A stretch of DNA of 51,988 bases from SIAJ01 sp036266155 (GTDB lineage: Bacteria > Planctomycetota > Planctomycetia > Gemmatales > Gemmataceae). Shown here piece after piece: positions 35,869 to 44,032 of the stretch. Where the stretch lies: assembly GCA_036266155.1 (NCBI GenBank), contig DATANR010000145.1, forward strand, positions 1 through 51,988, given 5' to 3'. Numbering within the stretch: position 1 is the stretch's first letter; each line of letters opens with the position of its first letter. The notes under the pieces are model-generated. The model saw only the letters and a list, made by a program, of their open reading frames with translations, was not told the DNA's origin and did no database searches. The translations under genes were made by a program, and so were the position numbers.

Positions 35869-35951
35869 TTGGAGTGCGGCGGCTCGACGCCGCTTTCTTT
35901 CTTTGTGACCGATCGAAAGAAAGAAAGCTGTGTCAAGCCACAGCACTCCAA
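35869..35951. repeat. Nested palindromic element at a gene start
   Basis: Outer arms TTGGAGTGC (35869-35877) and GCACTCCAA (35943-35951) enclose GCGGCG/CGCCGC (35876-35893) and CTTTCTTTCTTT (35893-35904) with AAAGAAAGAAAG (35916-35927). The layout resembles the element after ald (also opening TTGGAGT). It covers the presumed 5' end of the next gene. Confidence 0.75.
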
Positions 35952-35963
35952 ATTGCGCTTCTC

Positions 35964-37406
35964 ATGATCCCGCTCTTCTCGGTGGTGGCCATCAGTGCCG
36001 AACCCAAACAAATCACATTCGATGAAGCCGATATCCGCTTGAAACGTGCCTATGCGCTCGCTCAGGAAGCCAGCGATGCCGATCTCTCCTCGCGGATGCT
36101 CGATTTGCGTGACCGCGTCAAGGCGGCCTTCGACCGCAAGGACTTCGTCGCCGCCGAGCTGATCGTCCGTGATGTGGAAGAGATGGTCCACATCGACGCC
36201 GGCGGCAAGACGATGTTCGGGCTGCCGATCAGCCAGGTGTCGGCAGAGCAAAGGAAGCAGCTCGATGCGCTGAAAGAAAAACTCGCGGCGGCGACGGCAA
36301 AAGACGATGCCGCCACGCTGGTGTCAACCGTACTCGAAATGAACAGAATCCTTGGCGACCAGGCCGGTGTGCCGGACCTGCGCCGCAAGGGCGATAAAGG
36401 CAAGCCGTTTCCGGTGAAACCGGCGGACGTTGCCGACCTGTTCATCAAGGCCCTGGAGGCCGATCCGCGAGCCCTCAAGGCGCTGTCGGCGGGAACGCCA
36501 ACCGCCGGCACCATGCCGCGGGCCTACGCTTCCGTTGTTCAGGGTTGCTTGTTGATTCGACCTCTCGTCGAGCAGCATCAAAAGGCCAAGCTCGAAATGC
36601 TCGACGGCCTCATTCGCGGTTCCTGCAAGGCAATGATCGCACTTCAACTTGATGCTGGATTCTTCAAGTTCCCCGATGTCCGCGGCAAGCACGTTCGTCT
36701 TGGCGAGATGATCGAACGCCTGGTGGCGAAGGACCCGGATGTCATTCGCGACGGCTGGCTGATCGTCGCCGATGAGGAAGGCGGCAGCCAGGTCGACGCC
36801 GGCGAGTGCGGAATCGCTCTTTTGCGCGCCGGTCGCGAACTCAAGAACGAGGAATGGACGAAGGCCGGATTGAAAGCGGCGCAATGGGCTGGCACTCAGA
36901 ACTGTACGCCCAACTGGAACTTCAATGCATTCGCGGTAAGCCTGCTCTGCGAAGCGTCTCGCACGACCGGAGACAAGATATATCTCGACCTGGCGGGGAT
37001 CAGGCTAGCGAACGGCGTCGTAGTCGGGGTAGCGCCGACAGGGCGCTGGCTGGACGCATTCAACAGCCGGACTGTGAATCATGTAATCCTGTTGCGCGCG
37101 GTTCAAGACTACGAGGAGACGCTTCCGATCGGCAAACAGCGTCAAGGAGTCTCGAACGTCGTCTCCAGCCGGGTCGTAGCGACTCTCTTGGATGAGGCCG
37201 ACAAGCTGGGCGCACCTGCGACATCGCACACGGTTCAAGAACTCAGCCGCTACCTTCGCTTGAATCCCGACGGCGACAAGAGGGCCCGCGGCGTCCTGGA
37301 ACAGGCCGCGAGCGCGGTGATTCAGAAATGCTCGGCAGGCGGGCGTGTAAAGGCGGCGGTGCCGTTGCCGGAATTGGCCGCGGCGGGGAAGGTTTGGGAG
37401 AAGTAG
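35964..37406 (+). CDS. Secreted protein of unknown function, helical
   Basis: A 480-residue protein if it starts at ATG 35964 (MIPLFSVVAISAEP), which gives a short signal peptide without a basic start. The frame is open from 35799, but that part is the palindrome at 35869-35951, so the true N-terminus is uncertain and may have been disrupted by the insertion. The mature part is mostly alpha-helical. A stretch of about 30-150 looks like a coiled coil (QKAKLEM, EQRKQLDALKEKLAA), and residues 200-480 have repeated helix pairs with W and G turns such as AAQWAGTQNCTPNWNFNAF, as in alpha/alpha toroids. No catalytic residues can be assigned, and I do not recognise the family. Confidence 0.7.
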   Translation: MIPLFSVVAISAEPKQITFDEADIRLKRAYALAQEASDADLSSRMLDLRDRVKAAFDRKDFVAAELIVRDVEEMVHIDAGGKTMFGLPISQVSAEQRKQLDALKEKLAAATAKDDAATLVSTVLEMNRILGDQAGVPDLRRKGDKGKPFPVKPADVADLFIKALEADPRALKALSAGTPTAGTMPRAYASVVQGCLLIRPLVEQHQKAKLEMLDGLIRGSCKAMIALQLDAGFFKFPDVRGKHVRLGEMIERLVAKDPDVIRDGWLIVADEEGGSQVDAGECGIALLRAGRELKNEEWTKAGLKAAQWAGTQNCTPNWNFNAFAVSLLCEASRTTGDKIYLDLAGIRLANGVVVGVAPTGRWLDAFNSRTVNHVILLRAVQDYEETLPIGKQRQGVSNVVSSRVVATLLDEADKLGAPATSHTVQELSRYLRLNPDGDKRARGVLEQAASAVIQKCSAGGRVKAAVPLPELAAAGKVWEK

Positions 37407-37410
37407 GACG

Positions 37411-38058
37411 TTACGGATTGACAACGACTTCGCTGCTCGGGCCGCGGAAGAGGATTTCCAGACGGTTCATCACATCGCGACCGAGAATCCGTTCGTTACC
37501 AACAAAGTCTGCCTGCACTCGGCATGGATAGTCTCGCCCGTCGACGAACGCCCAGATCTGAAAAGCGAGCGTGGCCGCGGCACTGCCTGTCACTCCGCTG
37601 ATCAAACTTTGCGCGCCCATGGCCGGATCGAGTTGCAAGAGTTGGCAGTCCGACCAGGGCAAAATGCTGGCATCCGCTCCCGTGTCTGGAATCACACGGT
37701 CGAGCACGAGTCCCGGTGATCCCGAGGTCTGCCGAAACTCCACGGTCGCCAGTGGCAAGGCTTCACCAGGGTAGCTGGCGTCGTAGGGGAAGGAAACGCG
37801 ACGAATACGCGTCGGTTCGTCTTCTCTCCCAACGCAGATGAAAAACGGATGAAGGCCCGAAGCCTCGGATGCGTGAAAAACACTAACAGGGCTTGTGCCC
37901 GAAGCGATGACGACGCCATCCGCGAAGCCGATCCATTGGTTTCGATACTGGTCGAGCAATTGGTCGCGGACAGCCCAATACCCAGCTTCGTTCTTGCGGC
38001 GATCCGGATGGATTCGACTGGCGATCTCCGGCGGCAATTGGTCGACGATGCTCTTCAT
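37411..38058 (-). CDS. Retropepsin-like protein fused to small N-terminal domain
   Basis: A 215-residue protein. Residues 1-85 form a small domain (YRNQWIGFADGVVIASGTS, then SVFHASEASGLHPFFICVG) of the type W-x-x-F-x-x-G-V-V-x-x-G-x-S...V-G seen in DUF5678-like proteins. From about residue 115 a clan AA aspartic protease fold follows, with the active site VIPDTGADASILPWSDC and the second element GNERILGRDVMNRLEILF (I-L-G-R-D-V-x-N). No signal peptide is seen. Unlike the pair at 23690-24327, the small domain and the protease are on one chain. It ends four bp from the unknown secreted gene, with opposite orientation. Confidence 0.8.
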   Translation of the reverse strand: MKSIVDQLPPEIASRIHPDRRKNEAGYWAVRDQLLDQYRNQWIGFADGVVIASGTSPVSVFHASEASGLHPFFICVGREDEPTRIRRVSFPYDASYPGEALPLATVEFRQTSGSPGLVLDRVIPDTGADASILPWSDCQLLQLDPAMGAQSLISGVTGSAAATLAFQIWAFVDGRDYPCRVQADFVGNERILGRDVMNRLEILFRGPSSEVVVNP

Positions 38059-38411
38059 TGATTAGCTCGGGTGCCGATCGGTATTCGATTGATCGCACAT
38101 GGGATCAATTATTACTGCGCGTCAGCAGGACACACGCTGGAGGACGCAAAACTGGCGTCATTGTACAAGCATCCCTTGGCGTCCTGGCCTACGTCCAGCC
38201 TACCAAAGAGCGCCAACTCCGACCACTTTTGAACACGCTCTATTGCGCCACTTTTCAAAGCTGCAGAATTGTCACAAGCCCATATTCAGCCAGTAGATGT
38301 GTCCCAGCAACCTTTCAAAGAGCGCCAGGCGGGCACACCCGCTGGCGCTCTTCGTGGCGGCCTTAAATCACAAACGCGAAATCGATCGCGTGTGAATCCT
38401 CACATTGCATT
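38059..38411. other. Intergenic region with dispersed palindrome
   Basis: About 350 bp upstream of the retropepsin-like gene. It contains a copy of the repeat family A (38318-38359) and a related CAAAGAGCGCCA at about 38199-38210. No gene is supported in it. Confidence 0.5.
38318..38359. repeat. Intergenic inverted repeat, family A, second copy
   Basis: Arms AAGAGCGCCAG (38318-38328) and CTGGCGCTCTT (38342-38352). The 18 nt from 38342 are identical to 1941-1958 in the other intergenic copy, about 36 kb away. Confidence 0.75.
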
Positions 38412-39563
38412 TCATTTCTCCGGCTTCTGATATTGCGTCGGGATCGCCGGCGGCTTGGTTGAGAGACTCGTCAACTTAATCTGGGCATCGCGAGCGACCA
38501 GGCTTGCTGGGGCCGCCCGCACGGCCTTCTCGAAGCACGCGGCCGCCTGTTCGCGTTCGCCTTTCTTCATCCACGTGTCGCCGAGCGTGGCGTACATGGA
38601 GGCGAGGCGTTCGTTCAAATGCTCGCAAGCGACGGCGAGCTTGTCGGGACTGGAGCGGATTGACGCGGCCAGCTCGGCGCCTTGTTTACCTTCGGGAGCG
38701 TCCTTGTAAGTCGTTTCGAGAATCTCGCATAACTCGAGCGCGGCGCTAAAGCGTTCTTTGGCGAACGCGTCGCGGGCCTGGGCGAGGACCTCCTTCGCTC
38801 GGCGGTCACGCAAGTTCGCCTTCAATTCCGGTCGCTTGGCGAGGCTGGTCAGCGTTTTCGCGCCCTCGGCGGCCGACTGCGTGCCGGCGTACCGGCTGAT
38901 CAATTCGCTGAGCAAGTCCATCGCCTCAGGGTACTGACCTTTGTCCTGAAGCTGCTTGACGCGCACGAGCCGGCCCGCGGCTTGTTGCTCGATCTCGTCG
39001 AGCACAGCCTTTGACTTAGTCTGTACCGGCCGGTCCTTGCCATCTTCAAGCACGTTCTTCAACAGCGAGACGGCCTTCGCGTAGTCGCCCGTGCCGATGG
39101 CCTTCGAGGCTTCCTGGAAGTCGCGGGCCATCCAGTCGGGGGTTTGCACAGCAAGGGATCGCTGCAAGTGGTCCGCGAGCGGCTTGGCGTCTTGATAGCC
39201 TTCCACAAACGCGAGGATCTTGCCATCGGTGGCCGCGATGATCATCGTCGGGTATGCCTGAATCCGCAGCGCTTCCGTCAAGCGCGGCGACTTGTTGCCG
39301 TCGATGCGCAAGGGGATGAAGCGATCGTTGAGAATCGTCACGACTGCGGGGTCCTTGAATGGCCCGGCCTCCAGTCGGCGACAGTGGTAACAGTCCTCGG
39401 ACTGGAATTCGAGGAAGATGGGTCGGCCCTTCTCGATCGATTCCTTACGCGCGGCATCGTAGTCGAGTCGCCAAGCAATTTCATTGTCGGCCCCGTGCGC
39501 GGTCAGGGCGATGGGCAGCAGCATCCCTGCGATCGTGGCCGTGAAAATCCTCGTGCGAATCAT
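38412..39563 (-). CDS. Secreted thioredoxin-like protein with TPR-type tail
   Basis: A 383-residue protein from ATG 39563 (MIRTRIFTATIAGMLL signal peptide, cleavage near ALTAHG). The thioredoxin-like domain, about residues 28-135, has a CYHC active site in FQSEDCYHCRRLE and the cis-Pro in QAYPTMII, the usual pattern of thioredoxin_7/DUF255-like proteins. The C-terminal 230 residues are helical with TPR-like repeats (QAAACFEKAVRAAPASLVA). It probably acts in periplasmic thiol-disulfide exchange. It lies 23 bp after xerC on the same strand. Confidence 0.88.
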   Translation of the reverse strand: MIRTRIFTATIAGMLLPIALTAHGADNEIAWRLDYDAARKESIEKGRPIFLEFQSEDCYHCRRLEAGPFKDPAVVTILNDRFIPLRIDGNKSPRLTEALRIQAYPTMIIAATDGKILAFVEGYQDAKPLADHLQRSLAVQTPDWMARDFQEASKAIGTGDYAKAVSLLKNVLEDGKDRPVQTKSKAVLDEIEQQAAGRLVRVKQLQDKGQYPEAMDLLSELISRYAGTQSAAEGAKTLTSLAKRPELKANLRDRRAKEVLAQARDAFAKERFSAALELCEILETTYKDAPEGKQGAELAASIRSSPDKLAVACEHLNERLASMYATLGDTWMKKGEREQAAACFEKAVRAAPASLVARDAQIKLTSLSTKPPAIPTQYQKPEK

Positions 39564-39586
39564 GGTCGGGCCCTCGGAAAGACAGG

Positions 39587-40477
39587 TCAAGCTCTGGGAT
39601 GGGCTTTGCGGTAGCTGTCCTGCAACCGCTGGGTCGAGACGTGCGTGTAAATCTGGGTGGTCGTCAAGTTCTTGTGGCCGAGCAACTCTTGCACGCCGCG
39701 GATGTCCGCGCCGGCGTCGAGCAAGTGCGTGGCGAATGTATGGCGCAACGTGTGCGGCGTCGTCCGCGCGTCGAGGCCCGCACGCCGCAGATATTTCAAC
39801 AACAAGCGACCGACGCTGCGTGTCGACAGCCGAGTCGCATTGCGATTGAGGAACACCGCGTTGGATCGTCGGCCGATGCCTTCGAGCAGGCCGGTTCGCG
39901 CGTCGAGCCACAGCGATATCGCTTGCTTGGCCGCGTCGCCGATGAGGGCGAGGCGTTCACGCTTCCCCTTGCCGCGAACCGTCGCGATGCCCTCGGCGAG
40001 ATCGAGATCGTCGAGTTCGAGGCCGACCAGTTCGCTAACCCGCAAGCCCGCGGAATAGAGCGTCTCCAGGATCGCGCGATCGCGGAGACCGAGCCCGGTT
40101 TCGATAGTTGGCGCCGCGAGCAAGCGATCGACATCGACCTTGTTCAAGAAATGCGGGAGCTTGCGATCGAGCTTCGGGCCACGTAGCCCGTCCGCCGGGT
40201 TCTTTTGCAGCGTGCCTTGGCGACAAAGGAATCGACACCACGAGCGAACGGCGGCGATACGCCGCGAGATTGTCGTGCGGGCGTAGCCCTGATCATGCAG
40301 CCATGCCATGAAAGCCCGAAGCAAGCGCGTGTTGATCTGATCGGGACGGACGGCCGTGCGCTCGCGGAAGAAGGCGACCGCCTGGGTCAAGTCCTCGCGG
40401 TATGACTTGACCGTGTGCGCGGAAGCATTCTTCTCGAGGCCCAGGTGCCGCAAAAAATCGGCCAGGGCTTGGTCCAT
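39587..40477 (-). CDS. xerC: Tyrosine recombinase XerC/XerD
   Basis: A 296-residue recombinase from ATG 40477 (MDQALADFLRHLG). It resolves chromosome dimers at dif with a partner. The N-terminal SAM-like domain (NASAHTVKSYREDL) is typical. The catalytic set is complete: Arg in YSAGLRVSELVGL, Lys in VRGKGKRERLALI, HTLRHTFATHLL, His in LGHKNLTTTQ and the Tyr nucleophile in IYTHVS. Length and lack of phage neighbours favour the housekeeping Xer role; C and D cannot be told apart by eye. The 69-residue gene lies 32 bp upstream. Confidence 0.92.
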   Translation of the reverse strand: MDQALADFLRHLGLEKNASAHTVKSYREDLTQAVAFFRERTAVRPDQINTRLLRAFMAWLHDQGYARTTISRRIAAVRSWCRFLCRQGTLQKNPADGLRGPKLDRKLPHFLNKVDVDRLLAAPTIETGLGLRDRAILETLYSAGLRVSELVGLELDDLDLAEGIATVRGKGKRERLALIGDAAKQAISLWLDARTGLLEGIGRRSNAVFLNRNATRLSTRSVGRLLLKYLRRAGLDARTTPHTLRHTFATHLLDAGADIRGVQELLGHKNLTTTQIYTHVSTQRLQDSYRKAHPRA

Positions 40478-40509
40478 CGGCGCCGTCTCGGGGGGACGAG
40501 GTTCGACCG

Positions 40510-40719
40510 TTAGCCCTTCATGGGGTTGCCGGCATCCTGCCCTTGCCGCCGAGCTCGCTCCACGAGCACTGCCGCATCGTACCACGACAGACTCACGGCC
40601 GGGTCAGCCGCTTGTTGTCGGATTGCTTCGACGAGTTCCTCTCGGCTGTCGTCGTCAAAGACGTAGACGAAGCGTTCCTTGCCGCGAATGAGAGCCAGGA
40701 CACTCAGCTCGTGCTTCAC
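40510..40719 (-). CDS. Small conserved protein of unknown function
   Basis: A 69-residue protein. The start at GTG 40719 (MKHELSVLALIRGKERFVYVFDD) is favoured because the protein then opens on its first strand; a GTG at 40767 would add 16 residues. It has two strands, then the helix REELVEAIRQQAADP, then SWYDAAVLVERARRQ. It probably shares a transcript with xerC. No motif is recognised. Confidence 0.7.
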   Translation of the reverse strand: MKHELSVLALIRGKERFVYVFDDDSREELVEAIRQQAADPAVSLSWYDAAVLVERARRQGQDAGNPMKG

Positions 40720-41033
40720 GGCGTGTCCCGTGGGAATCGCGAGTCGGTACGGGGCGAATGCCCGCACTGACGGACTCGCTCATCATCGACTGGGAGAATG
40801 AGCGAACTTTGGTGGAGTGGCGAGGAAACGGCGAGATTGTGTGGGAGGAAGGAAGGGTCGAATGGATGAGGGAAGGGGATATGAATGCGACCGGCGTAAC
40901 GCGGAAGGAGATTAGGATTGGGATTAGGATTGAGATTAGGATGAGGATTCCGACGCTCTGCCGTGCTTTTTTCCTAATCCTACTCTTAATCTCAATCCCA
41001 ATCTCCTTCCTCTTCAGCATCCGAGGGGCATCT
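40720..41033. other. Divergent intergenic region with hexamer array palindrome
   Basis: About 310 bp between the small minus-strand gene and the Tat-exported isomerase-like gene. It contains the hexamer repeat palindrome 40903-41010 and no supported gene. Confidence 0.5.
40903..41010. repeat. Two inverted arrays of 6-bp repeats
   Basis: The left array at 40910-40951 has seven GATTRG-like units (GATTAG GATTGG GATTAG, then GATTGA GATTAG GATGAG and GATTCC). The right array at 40974-41006 has the complementary units (CTAATC CTACTC TTAATC, then TCAATC CCAATC). The GGAAGGAGATT / AATCTCCTTCC ends add further pairing, and about 22 nt separate the arrays. It is an imperfect long hairpin of low complexity. 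Confidence 0.8.
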
Positions 41034-41927
41034 GTGTCAAATCTCTCCCGCCGCGATTGGCTCGCCGCCTGTACCGCCAGCGCTCTGGCCGTTCCTTCGC
41101 TGAATGGCATCGAGCCCATCGCTCGCCTTGGCACTGCCAAGATCAAGCTGAGCCTCGCCGCGTATAGCTTCCGTCAGTCGCTCGACCTCAAGAAGAAGCC
41201 GAAGCCGGACATGACGTTGTTCGACCTCATCGACTTCGCGGCCGAGCAGAACATCGATGCTGTCGAATTGACGGCCTACTACTTCCCCGAGACTACTCCC
41301 GAGTATCTCGCCCGCCTGAAGAGCCGCTGCACCCGACTCGGCCTCGACGTCAGTGGCACCGCCGTCGGCAACGACTTCTGCGTCAAGGATCCGGAGAAGT
41401 TGAAGACGCAACTGGCGATGGTGAAGTCATGGGTCGAGCACACCTCGCGGCTCGGTGGCAAGACGATCCGCATTTTCGCCGGCTCGGCAACGAAGGGCGA
41501 CGAGGAGCGGGCCCGCGACCAGGCCGTGGCGACCATCCAAGAAGCCTGCGACCACGCAGCCAAGTACGGCATCTACCTCGCCCTCGAAAATCACGGCGGC
41601 ATCACGGCGACGGCCGACCAGATGCTCGCCATCGTAAAGGCGGTCAAGCACGACCATTTCGGCGTCAACTGGGACACCGGCAACTTCCACACCGCCGACC
41701 CCTACGCCGAGCTGGAGCGCATCGCCCCCTACGCGGTTGTGTCGCAGGTCAAAACGGAAGTGCAGCCGGAAGGGAAAGGCACGCAAGAAGCCGATCTGGC
41801 GCGGCTCATTCAGATCTTGCGCAAGGTCAATTTCCGTGGCTACGTGGCGCTCGAATACGAGGCGAAGGAAGACGCCAAGGTCGCGGTGCCGCGGGCGCTG
41901 GGGGCGCTGAAGAAGCTGGTGGGTTAG
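41034..41927 (+). CDS. Tat-exported sugar isomerase/epimerase-like TIM barrel
   Basis: A 297-residue protein. It starts at GTG 41034 with GAGGGG just upstream, so the longer open frame (from 40758) running through the repeat array is not used. The N-terminus NLSRRDWLAACTASALAV is a twin-arginine signal. The body is an AP endonuclease 2/xylose isomerase-like TIM barrel. Metal-binding candidates are the Glu in DAVELTAYY, the Glu and His in LALENHGG, the Asp in VNWDTGNFH and the Glu in ALEYEAKED at the end. Planctomycetes have many exported proteins of this fold; the substrate is unknown. It ends at a strong terminator hairpin. Confidence 0.88.
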   Translation: MSNLSRRDWLAACTASALAVPSLNGIEPIARLGTAKIKLSLAAYSFRQSLDLKKKPKPDMTLFDLIDFAAEQNIDAVELTAYYFPETTPEYLARLKSRCTRLGLDVSGTAVGNDFCVKDPEKLKTQLAMVKSWVEHTSRLGGKTIRIFAGSATKGDEERARDQAVATIQEACDHAAKYGIYLALENHGGITATADQMLAIVKAVKHDHFGVNWDTGNFHTADPYAELERIAPYAVVSQVKTEVQPEGKGTQEADLARLIQILRKVNFRGYVALEYEAKEDAKVAVPRALGALKKLVG

Positions 41928-41952
41928 TGGATCGCAATTGTCGGGACAATGG

Positions 41953-41981
41953 ATCCTCCCGCCTTGTTGGGGCGGGAGGAT
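41953..41981. terminator. Bidirectional terminator hairpin
   Basis: Arms ATCCTCCCGCC (41953-41963) and GGCGGGAGGAT (41971-41981) match perfectly around a 7-nt loop. It lies between the convergent isomerase-like gene and the nuclease inhibitor gene. There is no T tract, so the role is inferred from position. Confidence 0.65.
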
Positions 41982-42015
41982 TACCGGAGAGCGCGCGGCA
42001 GTCACATTCCCTTGG

Positions 42016-42387
42016 TCATGTCTCGACCACGTCCGTCTTGAGTCCAGTAACTGTCCCATCTGCAGCACGGCCGACAATGTAGACCTCGCACTCGGTTTCG
42101 CCAATCTTGTACACGTGGATGTCCGACAGGTTGGCTTCGAGTGCTTCCGTCAGCTTGTCAAACTTGGCTCGGTCTGCTTTCGGAACGGCCCGAAAGAAGT
42201 CCTTGAGCGTCATTTCTGTAATGGTCGCATCGGGTTCAAAGTCAGCCAGGTCAAGCACGCGGTCATGCGTCAACGATGCGTCACCGACTTTCCACTCGAT
42301 GGGCTCGAACCCGGCTTCCGTCTCGCTGACAAACACCAAATCCTTGCTTGTCTTGGCGAGAGTTTTTGCGACTGTTGAACTGGCCAT
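42016..42387 (-). CDS. NuiA-type nuclease inhibitor
   Basis: A 123-residue protein from ATG 42387 with GAAGGGTT upstream (the frame opens at 42456). The family landmarks of nuclease A inhibitors are seen in order: FVSETEAGFEPIEWKVG near residue 20, the D-rich FEPDATITEMTLKDFFR near 52, LEANLSDIHVYKIG near 85, and the end ECEVYIVGRAADGTVTGLKTDVVET. In Anabaena, NuiA binds and blocks the secreted nuclease NucA. Here the inhibitor gene lies 71 bp downstream of a NucA-type gene, so it probably protects the cell from it. It has no signal peptide, as expected for a cytosolic inhibitor. Confidence 0.87.
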   Translation of the reverse strand: MASSTVAKTLAKTSKDLVFVSETEAGFEPIEWKVGDASLTHDRVLDLADFEPDATITEMTLKDFFRAVPKADRAKFDKLTEALEANLSDIHVYKIGETECEVYIVGRAADGTVTGLKTDVVET

Positions 42388-42458
42388 CAGACAACCCTTC
42401 AAATTGGCAGGCCAAAGTGACGAGCAACAAACATGCCCGTTCCTTCGGCCCCGCAAAA

Positions 42459-43328
42459 TTACTCCGCACTTTTCTTCTTCTTCTTTTTCCCGGCGGGCTT
42501 GGCCGAAATTGGCTCGTTGTCCACTTGGTCCTTGATGATTGACGCCACTTTGCCGTCAATCTTTGGGAAGAAGTTGAATCCCGTGTGTTCTTCAACGTCG
42601 TTGATCGACACGCGGAACTGCGCCCAGTCTTCGTTGACCGTCTGGTCATTGGGCAGCCAAACGGCGATCGTCCGCGTCCGACGCCCTGGTTCAGCCTGCT
42701 TGTTTGGGAGCACGAGGATCACTTTCCACGTGTGCGATGGAACGGTCACTTTCATGCCCGCTGGTCCGATCGTTGACTTAAATCCCTGCTTGCCCGTGCC
42801 ACCGATGCCGAATGGGCCGGCAACAATGTAAAGCTCGTTTCCCGCCTTGGCCAAATCCCGGCAATACGTTTCCAACCGCTCCCAGGCTTTTTGATTGTTG
42901 TTTGGCGCCTGGGGAATGATGTTGGTCATCAAGAACGTCGCATCATTGTTTTCTTCGCTACTCGACCGGTCCGCCGAATTGCACATGTGGCCGCGGTCAA
43001 AGCCGCTGCCGTTGTAGGTGCCGGACGTTACGCGCTTGAACGGGTCCGGCAGCCCTTTTTCGTCGGGCTCGAACGAACCCCGGGGCGTGGTTCCAATATC
43101 CGACTTGGTCAGTTGCCACGATACCCAGTTCGGAGTCTTCGTCTTGTCGTTGTACGAAATGACGTATTGCGGTCGTTCGATCAGAAACGCTTGCTTTTCG
43201 GCCGGATCGGCTTTGGCCTCCGCAGGCATGCCGAACCGGATATTTCGGTTCGGTGCCTGGGAAAGTGCTGGGGCCACGATTCCAAGGGAGGCGAGAACGA
43301 CGACGAGATACCGAGCGATGCAGGTCAC
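42459..43328 (-). CDS. Secreted DNA/RNA non-specific endonuclease (NucA type)
   Basis: A 289-residue protein. GTG 43328 gives a signal peptide (MTCIARYLVVVLASLGIVAPALS) with GGAG 8 nt upstream; a GTG at 43364 is possible. The ββα-metal nuclease domain has the active-site motif FDRGHMCNSADR with the catalytic His and the Asn of NNDATFLMTNIIPQ that binds Mg2+. WERLETYCRDLAK and VWLPND are further family marks. The C-terminal 12 residues are Lys-rich. It is followed by the NuiA-type inhibitor gene on the same strand. It probably degrades extracellular nucleic acid for nutrition or defence. Confidence 0.93.
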   Translation of the reverse strand: MTCIARYLVVVLASLGIVAPALSQAPNRNIRFGMPAEAKADPAEKQAFLIERPQYVISYNDKTKTPNWVSWQLTKSDIGTTPRGSFEPDEKGLPDPFKRVTSGTYNGSGFDRGHMCNSADRSSSEENNDATFLMTNIIPQAPNNNQKAWERLETYCRDLAKAGNELYIVAGPFGIGGTGKQGFKSTIGPAGMKVTVPSHTWKVILVLPNKQAEPGRRTRTIAVWLPNDQTVNEDWAQFRVSINDVEEHTGFNFFPKIDGKVASIIKDQVDNEPISAKPAGKKKKKKSAE

Positions 43329-43480
43329 GGTGCTTGCTCCGAAGGTTGGGAGATGGGCTCGCACGGGTGGATCCGCAGCGACTACCCAACTTAACTATCG
43401 AGAATCGCGTTCGAAAAGTGTCACCGTCATCAGAAATTTACATTCTTGATGTTTCGGTCTTAGGGATTCATCGTTGCCGT

Positions 43481-43975
43481 TCACTCACCGAACCTGGGCA
43501 TTTGGGAATAGTCCGTCGGCGGCGGGACTATCGTTGTCGTTAGCGGGCGAATCGATTCCTCGTTGAGATCGGTGATGCCTGATCCATCCCCGGCCAAGCG
43601 AACCGCGAGTGCGCCCGCACCGCTTGCGGCGAGCAAAGTAATAACTCCACCCGCCGCCTGTAAGACCATTCGAGGTCGATCCAAGCCCTGTCCGATCGCT
43701 CCGAACACACTGAATCCGGCAGTGATGGCCACGACCGCCAAATAGATCCACCCCCAAATCTGGAGAGGGATAAACCAGAAATCATGAACGAAGCGAGGCC
43801 GGTTCCACTTCATTCCGCAGGTAACACAGACCGCCCCGCCAAGGATGAGCGAAACTTCCGTGGCGATCATGCATGGCCCAAGGGAATCGAGGCCGATGAA
43901 AGAGATGATGGAAATCAGCATTGGAAACAGGGCGACAACTGCAAGAAGTCCCCGCCCGCGCCAGATCAAGAACAT
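43481..43975 (-). CDS. Small membrane protein of unknown function
   Basis: A 164-residue protein from ATG 43975 with four hydrophobic spans at about 8-28, 33-53, 70-95 and 105-130. A short tail contains PPPTDYSQMPRFGE. It has no known motif. Its neighbours are the nuclease gene (about 150 bp away) and the fumC-end fragment (about 60 bp away). I do not recognise the family. Confidence 0.7.
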   Translation of the reverse strand: MFLIWRGRGLLAVVALFPMLISIISFIGLDSLGPCMIATEVSLILGGAVCVTCGMKWNRPRFVHDFWFIPLQIWGWIYLAVVAITAGFSVFGAIGQGLDRPRMVLQAAGGVITLLAASGAGALAVRLAGDGSGITDLNEESIRPLTTTIVPPPTDYSQMPRFGE

Positions 43976-44032
43976 GATTCATTTCTCGAAATTGAGTGCA
44001 GGACGGCCGTGCACGAGATTCATTTCAAGATC

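Noticed and set aside
39587..40477. Phage or integron integrase
   Set aside because: Length, sequence order and neighbours fit a housekeeping XerC/XerD; no phage or cassette genes or attC sites are near.
40758..41033. N-terminal extension of the Tat-exported isomerase-like protein through the hexamer array
   Set aside because: It would encode low-complexity (IRIGIRIEIR) sequence; the GTG at 41034 has a ribosome site and a twin-arginine signal right after it.
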